A stretch of DNA of 14,493 nt, taken from NCBI GenBank assembly GCA_050743075.1, contig JBOGDS010000084.1, positions 1 through 14,493 on the forward strand, given 5' to 3'. The notes beneath the pieces were generated by a model that saw only the letters and a list, made by a program, of their open reading frames with translations, ran no database searches and was not told the DNA's origin. Below, piece after piece: positions 1-8,239 of the stretch; the first letter of the stretch is position 1; every line of letters starts with the position of its first letter. The position numbers and the translations under genes were made by a program. Source of the stretch: JBOGDS01 sp050743075. GTDB lineage: Bacteria > Actinomycetota > Actinomycetes > Jiangellales > Jiangellaceae.

Positions 1-366
1 GCCTGGCCCGGCGCGACGAGCGTCTCCGCCACCCACCCCACACAGACGGACGCCGACGTGGCGGCGCTCCCGGCCGAGTCGCTCCCCGGTGTCGGCCGGC
101 CTGCCCCGGAGCCGGTGACGCCGGTGCCGTGGGTACCCGAGATCCCGCAACCGGCGCCGGCCGAGTCCCGCGACGACGCTCAGGTCGTCGTCGAGCCCGG
201 CGACTGTCTCTGGGACATCGCCGCCGAGCGGCTCGGCGCCGACGCCACGGTCGCGGGCATCGCGGCCGACTGGCCACGCTGGTACCAGGCCAACCGCGAC
301 GTCGTCGGCGACGACCCGGACCTGCTCCTTCCCGGCATGGTGCTCCGCGTACCAGCCGAGCACTGA
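1..366 (+). CDS. LysM peptidoglycan-binding domain protein, C-terminal part (5' end outside window)
   Basis: The reading frame is open from the first base of the window to TGA at 364-366, so only the last 121 residues are seen and the start lies upstream. About 60 residues rich in Pro, Ala and Glu form a low-complexity linker. A LysM-type module follows, from VVVEPGDCLWDIAAERLG to the terminal LPGMVLRVP. LysM modules bind N-acetylglucosamine-containing glycans such as peptidoglycan. The usual GDT/S-LW-IA core appears here as GDCLWDIA, with Cys in the Thr/Ser position. Between the two halves of the fold there is an insertion containing WPRWYQANRDVVG, which I recall from actinobacterial proteins carrying LysM at the end of a long multi-domain chain. 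The frame ends 22 bases before the DUF6459 gene on the same strand, so the two may be co-transcribed. The function of the full protein is unknown because its N-terminal domains are missing. Confidence 0.8.
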   Translation, partial: AWPGATSVSATHPTQTDADVAALPAESLPGVGRPAPEPVTPVPWVPEIPQPAPAESRDDAQVVVEPGDCLWDIAAERLGADATVAGIAADWPRWYQANRDVVGDDPDLLLPGMVLRVPAEH

Positions 367-388
367 CGACGCCGAACGGGGAACCGCC

Positions 389-976
389 ATGACGCCAGCG
401 ACCGCCGGCATGCGGGCCAGCGCACTGCGCCGGATCCCGCTCCCGATGACCGAGCCGCCCTACGACGACGACCTCTCGCCCGTCGCACGCCGGCCCGAGC
501 GGGATACCCGCCCCACCCAGGGGTCACTGGCTCTGGCCTACGTCCTGCCCAGCGGTGTCGCTGCCGTCCCCGAGCCGGCAGCGCCGCTCCGGCTGGTCGA
601 CCTGCCCGAGCACACGGACGCCCTCGACCTGCCCGCCAGGCGTGCAGTCCAGGTGGACGATCTGCCCGACCCGTGCCGCTGGACGGCCCGGTTGGCGCAG
701 GGCATCGTCGAGGCGCTACATGGTCACCGGCCGCTGCAGCAGCTGGTGCGGTGGACCGACGAGGAGGTCTACGCGATGCTCGAACGCCGGCTCGCCGCCC
801 GCCGGCCCACCGACGGCCCCCGCCCGCTGGTCCGGTCCGTCCGGGTCTGCCAACCAGCCGACGACGTCGTCGAGGCAAGCGTCGTCGTGGAGAACGGCGG
901 CCGATGCCGTGCGCTCGCCCTGCGGCTCGAGGCGCTCGACGCCCGCTGGCGCTGCACCGAGCTCGAGATCATCTGA
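389..976 (+). CDS. Rv3235 family protein (DUF6459)
   Basis: This 195-residue protein has no known reaction. The first 85 residues are a variable, Pro/Asp/Arg-rich region without a signal peptide or membrane segment. Residues of about 88-195 form the conserved domain, with landmarks DDLPDPCRWTARLAQGIVEAL, the segment RPLQQLVRWTDEEVYAMLERR, and a C-terminal half predicted as beta strands (VRSVRVCQPADDVVEASVVV, then RCRALALRLEAL and WRCTELEII). The RPLQQLVRW segment and the position beside secA match the Rv3235 family of mycobacteria and its Streptomyces relatives. The ATG at 389 was chosen because GGGGAA (378-383) lies five bases upstream; ATGs at 410 and 446 are possible later starts. It follows the LysM gene after 22 bases and converges on secA with 61 bases between the two stops. 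The family call is firm; any link to Sec export rests on gene neighbourhood only. Confidence 0.82.
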   Translation: MTPATAGMRASALRRIPLPMTEPPYDDDLSPVARRPERDTRPTQGSLALAYVLPSGVAAVPEPAAPLRLVDLPEHTDALDLPARRAVQVDDLPDPCRWTARLAQGIVEALHGHRPLQQLVRWTDEEVYAMLERRLAARRPTDGPRPLVRSVRVCQPADDVVEASVVVENGGRCRALALRLEALDARWRCTELEII

Positions 977-1037
977 CCCGAACAGAACGGACGGCCCGAA
1001 CACGTGGTGAGGGCTGTGGGCGCCAAGGACCGGATCC

Positions 1038-3821
<2,784 letters not shown>

Positions 3822-3830
3822 GAGGGTCAA

Positions 3831-3835
3831 CTCCT
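3831..3835 (-). promoter_or_regulatory. Ribosome binding site deciding the secA start
   Basis: On the minus strand these bases read AGGAG, nine bases before GTG 3821 and directly abutting the alternative TTG at 3830. The spacing supports GTG as the start codon. Confidence 0.75.
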
Positions 3836-4015
3836 ATGCAACGGTGCGGGTGCAGCGCACGACGCGCCGAGGGCGTCGCTTGGCCGGGTACGTCCACCGG
3901 CTCACCATCGTACGTCGAGGTGCCCCGCCCGACGGTTTCACCCGTCCGGTTGATCATGCATGTTCTGCCCGCAGGGCGGCGGGTCGCATGCGTGGGTGCC
4001 CGGCAGGATGGCGAC

Positions 4016-5143
4016 GTGGAGCCATTCGAGCTGTCCGGCACCGGCGTACTACTGGCCACGCCGACGGTCGACGATGTCGACGAGATCACCCGGATCTGCC
4101 AAGACCCGGACGTCCAGCGCTGGACCACCGTCCCCGTGCCGTACCGCCGTCACCATGCCGAGGAGTTCGTGGGCATGGCCGCACAGAGGTGGACGCACGG
4201 GCAGGAACTCACCTGGGCCGTGCGCGACCCGGACACCAGGGCCGTGCTCCGCATGGTGGGGGTCAACGTCACCAGCCCGGGGTCGGCCGAGGTCGGCTAC
4301 TGGCTGGGACCGGCCGCCCGTCGCCGAGGTCTGATGACGACGGCCGTACGCCTGGTGACGGAGTACGCCTTCGCGCCAGAGGGCCTGGGAATGCACCGGC
4401 TGGTGTGGAAGGCCGCCGTCGGCAACTGGGCGTCGCGCCGGCTCGCCTGGCGGCTCGGCTTCCGGATCGAGGGCACGGTGCGCTCGGAGCTGGTCCAGCG
4501 TGGCGAGCGACGCGACGCCTGGGTGGCCACGCTGCTGCCCGGCGATCCCACCGGGCCGTCGCAGCCGTGGTTCGAGGTGCAGACCCTACGCGGCGACCGC
4601 GTCGTGCTGCGGCGCTGGCGGATGTCCGACGCCGACGCGGCCGTCGAGGGTTGCACCGACCCGGTGACCCGGCATTGGCTCGGCCACCTGCCCCATCCGT
4701 ACACGCGGCAAGTCGCACTGGAGCACATCGCCAGCCGTGAGACCGAGCACGCCAGCGGCCGTGGCGTGCACTGGGCGGCGGCTCTCGACGACGAGGGCGA
4801 CGCGGTGGGCTCGTTGTCGCTGATGCACATCGACGAGTCGGAACCGGGCGGGCCGGACAGCGCCGAGATCGGGTACTGGATGCATCCCGCGGCGCGCGGT
4901 CAGGGAGTCGCCACGGCCGCCGTACGGCTGGTGGTGGTGCACGCACTCGCCCCGGTGACCGACGGCGGGCTCGGCCTGCGCCGACTCACCCTGGCGCACG
5001 CCGCGGGCAACGAGGCGTCGCGTGCGGTCGCGCCGCGGGCCGGCTTCCGCCCGTTCGGCGTCGGGCGGTCGGCCGTACACCTCGGCGACGGCTCGTACGC
5101 CGACCTGCACTGGTACGACCTGATGGCCTCTGACCCGCGTTGA
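4016..5143 (+). CDS. Tandem double GNAT N-acetyltransferase (RimJ/RimL-like)
   Basis: The protein has 375 residues and two complete GNAT folds in one chain, each resembling the RimJ/RimL branch that moves acetyl from acetyl-CoA to amino groups. Domain 1 spans about residues 4-176. It has EVGYWLGPAARRRGLMTTAV at 92-111, whose RRRGLM stretch is the acetyl-CoA pyrophosphate loop (motif A), and NWASRRLAWRLGFRIEGTVR (motif B) at 137-156. Domain 2 spans about 190-372, with EIGYWMHPAARGQGVATAAV at 284-303 and GNEASRAVAPRAGF at 331-344. The second loop RGQGVAT fits the Q/RxxGxG/A consensus better than the first, so domain 1 could have weaker acetyl-CoA binding. GTG 4016 is chosen because AGGA (4005-4008) lies seven bases upstream and the preceding in-frame part reads like untranslated leader. 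The substrate is not predictable. The gene is divergent from secA (194 bases between starts) and ends exactly where the YcaQ-like gene ends from the other side. Confidence 0.88.
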   Translation: MEPFELSGTGVLLATPTVDDVDEITRICQDPDVQRWTTVPVPYRRHHAEEFVGMAAQRWTHGQELTWAVRDPDTRAVLRMVGVNVTSPGSAEVGYWLGPAARRRGLMTTAVRLVTEYAFAPEGLGMHRLVWKAAVGNWASRRLAWRLGFRIEGTVRSELVQRGERRDAWVATLLPGDPTGPSQPWFEVQTLRGDRVVLRRWRMSDADAAVEGCTDPVTRHWLGHLPHPYTRQVALEHIASRETEHASGRGVHWAAALDDEGDAVGSLSLMHIDESEPGGPDSAEIGYWMHPAARGQGVATAAVRLVVVHALAPVTDGGLGLRRLTLAHAAGNEASRAVAPRAGFRPFGVGRSAVHLGDGSYADLHWYDLMASDPR

Positions 5144-6358
5144 TCAGTGCGAGGACAGTGCGGCCGCGAGGGATGGGGCGAGGTCGCCACGGCCGGTCAC
5201 GACGACGTCGCCGAGGTCGAGCCAGGCCGCCATGATCACCAGCTCGGCCGCCAGCTCGTCGGCCGTCTCGCCCGGCGCGTCGGGTTCGGCCCACGCCGCC
5301 TGGACGCGCAGGACGCGGGCCTGCCGGTCGGCCTTAAGGTCGACCCGCGCCACCAGCCGGTCGCCGAGCAGGAACGGCAGCACGTAGTAGCCGTGCACCC
5401 GCTTGCCGGCCGGGACGTAGATCTCCAGCCGGTAGCGGAACCCGAACAGCGCCTCCGTCCGCACCCGCTCCCAGATCAGCGAGTCGAACGGGCTCAGCAG
5501 GGCGCGTGCGGACACCCGCCGCGGCAGCCGGGCGTCGCGATGGGAATAGGCCTGGCGCCTCCAGCCCTCGACGGTGACGGGCACCAGGTCGCCGTCCTCG
5601 ACCAGTTCGGCGACTGCCCGGCGGGTCGGCTCGACCCCGAGCCGGAAGTAGTCGCGAAGGCACGGCATGGTCGCGACACCGTGCGCCCGGGCAGCGAACC
5701 GCACGAGCTCCCGGTGTGCGTCGTCCGGTGACGGCGTGGGGGTCGCGAGGACGTCGGGTGGAAGGACCCGCTCGGGTACGTCGTAGAACCGCTCGAAGTT
5801 GCGCCGGCCGGCTGCCGTCACCTCTCCGGCCCAGAACAGGTATCCGAGGGCGCGCTTGGTATCCGACCAGTTCCAGCCCCATCCGTAGTCCTGCGAGCGG
5901 GAGGTGTCCTGTTCGATCTCACCCGCGGTCAGCGGGCCCAGCCGGCGCACCTCGTCGAGGACCCGCTTGACCAGGTCCTGCCGGTCGCGGGCGATCCGGC
6001 GCATGCCGCCCCACGCCATCTCGTCGGCCTGGGCCATCCGCCAGCGCAGGAACGGGTGGGTCTGCACCGGAATCAGCGACGCCTCGTGTGCCCAGTACTC
6101 GAACAGCAGCCTCGGCGCCTGGCCCGAGGCACGGTCGAGCAGTTCTCGCGGGTACGGGCCGACCCGGCTGTACAGCGGCAGGTACTGGGAACGGCACAGC
6201 ACGTTGACCGAGTCGATCTGGATCAGCCCGATCCGGTCGAGCATCCGCCGGAGCGCGCGCCGGTCGGGGCGCACCGGGCGCGGATCCACGAATCCCTGGG
6301 CGGCCAGCGCGATCCGCCGGGCCTCCCCCTGCGACAGGCTGGTGCGGGCGACGGCCAT
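5144..6358 (-). CDS. Winged-helix DNA-binding protein, YcaQ/AlkX-type DNA glycosylase family (HTH_42)
   Basis: At 404 residues, this is the usual length of the HTH_42 family. E. coli YcaQ (AlkX) and Streptomyces AlkZ, members of this family, are DNA glycosylases that remove bulky adducts or unhook interstrand crosslinks. Supporting landmarks are LSQGEARRIALAAQGF at 8-23, LDRIGLIQIDSVNVLCRSQY at 40-59, a FEYWAHEASLIP segment at 86-97, and a C-terminal half with SPFDSLIWERVRTEALFGFRY and GYYVLPFLLGDRLVARVDLK. Q47-I48-D49 fits the Q-hydrophobic-D active-site pattern described for the YcaQ branch rather than the QxQ of AlkZ, so crosslink repair is the better inference. ATG 6358 begins the conserved N-terminus. 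The frame stays open another 132 bases upstream, but that part is Arg/Ser/Cys-rich and unlike the family. No good ribosome binding site precedes 6358, so the start is slightly uncertain. Its stop abuts the stop of the convergent GNAT gene. Confidence 0.88.
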   Translation of the reverse strand: MAVARTSLSQGEARRIALAAQGFVDPRPVRPDRRALRRMLDRIGLIQIDSVNVLCRSQYLPLYSRVGPYPRELLDRASGQAPRLLFEYWAHEASLIPVQTHPFLRWRMAQADEMAWGGMRRIARDRQDLVKRVLDEVRRLGPLTAGEIEQDTSRSQDYGWGWNWSDTKRALGYLFWAGEVTAAGRRNFERFYDVPERVLPPDVLATPTPSPDDAHRELVRFAARAHGVATMPCLRDYFRLGVEPTRRAVAELVEDGDLVPVTVEGWRRQAYSHRDARLPRRVSARALLSPFDSLIWERVRTEALFGFRYRLEIYVPAGKRVHGYYVLPFLLGDRLVARVDLKADRQARVLRVQAAWAEPDAPGETADELAAELVIMAAWLDLGDVVVTGRGDLAPSLAAALSSH

Positions 6359-6436
6359 GTCCGCAGATCGTGCCAGCCCGCTCCGACAATGTGCCGCATG
6401 CGAAGCCGACCGACCGTCTCGCGGATCCACGGGAGC

Positions 6437-6454
6437 GTCACAGCGGACGCAGCG
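6437..6454 (+). promoter_or_regulatory. Candidate MtrA-box (two adjacent 9-base direct repeats)
   Basis: GTCACAGCG (6437-6445) is followed at once by GACGCAGCG (6446-6454), which matches it at seven of nine positions. GTCACAGCG is the half-site described for MtrA binding in Mycobacterium tuberculosis, where two loosely similar 9-mers in direct orientation form the site. It lies about 80 bases upstream of the YcaQ-like start codon. Binding here is only an inference: a single 9-mer can occur by chance in GC-rich DNA, and Streptomyces MtrA is reported to prefer other motifs. Confidence 0.3.
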
Positions 6455-6552
6455 TGAGCCAGTTCGGCGACGAGGTACCGCCGAGGGCACGCTGTGTTCC
6501 GCGACACCGGGCCCGCTGGCAGCGGTGCAGCAGCCAGTGACGGTCTACGCCC

Positions 6553-6650
6553 CGTGCGGACCGACCAACAGGAACAACGGCCTCGCCGCACGCGTCCGCC
6601 CAGGTCACGCAGACCAAGATCGCGATTGTTCCTGTTGGTCGGTACGCGCG
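6553..6650. repeat. Long inverted repeat with 48-base spacer
   Basis: The arm at 6560-6577 (ACCGACCAACAGGAACAA) is a perfect 18-base reverse complement of 6626-6643. After one mismatch the pairing continues for six more positions (6553-6558 with 6645-6650), one of them a G-T pair. The spacer 6578-6625 contains its own small dyad GGTC-ACGCA-GACC. The outer end is 17 bases past the hpf stop on the minus strand, so in hpf mRNA it would form a strong 3' stem. No T-run follows on either strand and no target-site duplication is seen at its borders. It may be a transcript-stabilising or terminating stem, a REP-like repeat or a relic of a small mobile element; the sequence alone does not decide. Confidence 0.75.
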
Positions 6651-6667
6651 AAGGCGTGGGCGAGCAG

Positions 6668-7276
6668 TCAGACGTCGAGGTGGATCACGCCGTAGTCGTA
6701 GCCTCGGCGGCGGTAGACGACGCTGGGCATCTTGGTGTCGGCGTCGACGAACAGGTAGAAGTCGTGCCCGACGAGCTCCATCTCGTAGAGCGCCTGGTCC
6801 AGGCTCATCGGGCTCGCCGCATGCGTCTTCTCGCGCACGACCATGGGGCCGGCCTCGACCGGGGTCAGGGGCTCGAAGAGCGCGCCCTCGGCGGTCGCCG
6901 CCTCGGCCCGCTCCGCTCCGCCCGCCGCAGACGTCGTCGCCAGCCGGACCGACACCGGTGTGCGGGTGCCGTGGTGGACCCGCCGGCGGTCGGCTGCCTT
7001 CCGCAGCCGTGCGACAAGCCGGTCGACGGCCCGGTCCAGGGCCGCGTACCGGTCGTCAGCAGCCGCCTCAGCCCGGATCACCGGACCCTTGGAGTGCACC
7101 GTCAGCTCGACCCGCTCCGACTCCTCGGCCCGCCGCGGGTTCGTCTCCTTCGAGACCTCGACGTCGATCCGGATGACCTTGTGGTCGAATCGCGCAAGCT
7201 TCGCGAGCTTCTCCGCGACATGGCGCCGGAACCGATCGGGCACCTCGGTGTGGCGCCCCTTGAGGACGATCTCCAC
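6668..7276 (-). CDS. hpf: Ribosome hibernation-promoting factor, long form (HPF/RaiA family)
   Basis: Long HPF binds the 30S decoding region of idle ribosomes and dimerises through its C-terminal domain to make inactive 100S particles. The product is 202 residues, typical for the long form. Residues 1-98 are the S30AE ribosome-binding fold (MEIVLKGRHTEVPDRFRRHV, basic stretch RLVARLRKAADRRRVHHG at 86-103). Residues of about 104-143 are a variable Ala/Glu linker. Residues 144-202 are the conserved dimerisation domain (VVREKTHAASPMSLDQALYE, MELVGHDFYLFVDADT, YRRRGYDYGVIHLDV). The start is GTG at 7276 with GGGAGG on the minus strand about four bases upstream. It lies between the ComF-family gene (155 bases upstream) and a long inverted repeat 17 bases past its stop. 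In mycobacteria a relative is under DosR control; no such site was recognised here. Confidence 0.95.
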   Translation of the reverse strand: MEIVLKGRHTEVPDRFRRHVAEKLAKLARFDHKVIRIDVEVSKETNPRRAEESERVELTVHSKGPVIRAEAAADDRYAALDRAVDRLVARLRKAADRRRVHHGTRTPVSVRLATTSAAGGAERAEAATAEGALFEPLTPVEAGPMVVREKTHAASPMSLDQALYEMELVGHDFYLFVDADTKMPSVVYRRRGYDYGVIHLDV

Positions 7277-7335
7277 CGGACCTCCCTGGTCTGGTCAGCC
7301 AGTCGGGAGGGCACCCGAGCCGCGGCCGGACACAA

Positions 7336-7366
7336 CGCCAGCCGGCGTGATCTGGCCGGCGTGGCG
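7336..7366. other. GC-rich hairpin in the hpf leader region
   Basis: CGCCAGCCGG (7336-7345) pairs with CCGGC-G-TGGCG (7356-7366), leaving a ten-base loop and one bulged G. It sits 60 to 90 bases upstream of the hpf start and 66 bases past the ComF-family stop. There is no T-tract, so it is not an ordinary terminator. It could be a leader structure or chance pairing in GC-rich DNA. Confidence 0.25.
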
Positions 7367-7431
7367 GGCGACGGGTGCCATGACGGCACGCTATCGGCTC
7401 TCAGACGGCTCGGACACCCGGTCGGCAAGAC

Positions 7432-8124
7432 TCAACGTGCGGCAGCCACGACGGCGGCGCCGCACGGCCGCAGGCTCGCCGCCTGCAACGCCCGCGCGGA
7501 CTCCGCGAGCGTCGCGCCCGTCGTCACGACGTCGTCGACCACGACGACGCAGGCGCCGGCGAGCAGCCGCGTGCTCGGCCCGCGAACCGTCAGTGCCTCG
7601 CGCAGGTTGGCCAGCCGAGCGGCCTGACCGAGTCCCGCCTGGTCGGACACTCTCCGCCGGTGCCGCATCGCGGGGACGACGAGGCACGCATGCCCCGCCC
7701 GGCGCAGGATCGTACTGGCCCGCCGGGCCACCCGCAGCATCGGGTCGTGGCCGCGGTGGCGTACGGCAGAACGTGCCGACGGCGCCGGAACCAGCCCGAC
7801 GGGCCGGCTACCGCACCGTGCACATCCCCCGGCCTCGAGCACGGCGGCCACCGCGACAGCGAGCGCGTCGCCGAGCGGGCCCGCCAGGGCAAGCCGGCCA
7901 CGCTCCTTGTGTGCGAGGACCACCGACCGCGGGACCCCGCCGTAGATCGTGACCGCGGCGACCCGCAGGTCGCCGGGCAGCGTGCGTTCCAGCCACGCCG
8001 GGCGGGCCAGCTCGGCCCGACACGGATCACACAGCAGGCCGGGCGCGGCGGCGCAGCCGGCGCAGACGCTGCCCAACGCGAGGTCGGCCACTGTCGTGAC
8101 GAAGCGACGCAGAGCAGGCGCCAT
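7432..8124 (-). CDS. ComF family phosphoribosyltransferase-like protein
   Basis: In competent bacteria ComF takes part in DNA uptake; in actinobacteria the role is unknown. From ATG 8124 the product has 230 residues. An N-terminal zinc-ribbon is indicated by the pairs CAGC (21-24), CDPC (32-35) and CARC (101-104). The type I phosphoribosyltransferase fold follows, with VGLVPAPSARSAVRHRGHDP at 109-128, DQAGLGQAARLANL at 161-174, and the PRPP-binding loop VVVVDDVVTTGATLAES at 193-209, in which D197-D198 are the usual acidic pair. The frame is open 26 codons further upstream, but that part is basic and unlike the family. GTG 8133 is also possible, and neither start has a clear ribosome binding site. 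It lies between lpqB and hpf on the same strand, 115 bases after the lpqB stop, the same position as in mycobacteria and Streptomyces. Substrate and any role in DNA uptake are undetermined. Confidence 0.9.
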   Translation of the reverse strand: MAPALRRFVTTVADLALGSVCAGCAAAPGLLCDPCRAELARPAWLERTLPGDLRVAAVTIYGGVPRSVVLAHKERGRLALAGPLGDALAVAVAAVLEAGGCARCGSRPVGLVPAPSARSAVRHRGHDPMLRVARRASTILRRAGHACLVVPAMRHRRRVSDQAGLGQAARLANLREALTVRGPSTRLLAGACVVVVDDVVTTGATLAESARALQAASLRPCGAAVVAAAR

Positions 8125-8239
8125 GACCGGCACTGTCGCAGCCGTCCGGTCGCGGTGACACCGCGGCGAGCGGCACCTGTGGACCAGGACGCTGCTCACC
8201 ACACCGTTGTGGACATCCTCAGCGGGTGGGCCACCGGTC

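Larger units (their letters stand above)
6359..6667. other. Intergenic region between hpf and the YcaQ-like gene
   Basis: No credible gene is seen in these 309 bases on either strand; the open frames crossing it are shadows without family resemblance. It contains the candidate MtrA-box repeat (6437-6454) nearer the YcaQ-like start and the long inverted repeat (6553-6650) just after the hpf stop. No tRNA-like cloverleaf and no T-tract terminator is visible. The YcaQ-like gene's promoter, if separate from hpf, must lie here, but no clear -10/-35 pair was recognised. Confidence 0.7.

Noticed and set aside
3907..3912. TACGAT on the minus strand as a secA -10 box
   Set aside because: It matches TANNNT but has no acceptable -35 at 16-19 bases, and such hexamers are common by chance.
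3836..4015. 60-codon N-terminal extension of the GNAT protein
   Set aside because: The extension is Arg/Gly-rich, not related to GNAT, and would overlap the secA promoter region. GTG 4016 has AGGA at good spacing.
6359..6490. 44-codon N-terminal extension of the YcaQ-like protein, with several Cys
   Set aside because: It does not match the family, which starts just at MAVARTSLSQGEARR. Cys pairs are too irregular for a zinc finger.
6553..6650. Reading the inverted repeat as a Rho-independent terminator
   Set aside because: No T-run follows either arm and the 48-base spacer is too long for an ordinary terminator loop.
6553..6650. Reading the inverted repeat as a transposon end pair
   Set aside because: No transposase frame, no target-site duplication in the flanks and only a 48-base interior; a degraded MITE stays possible but unproven.
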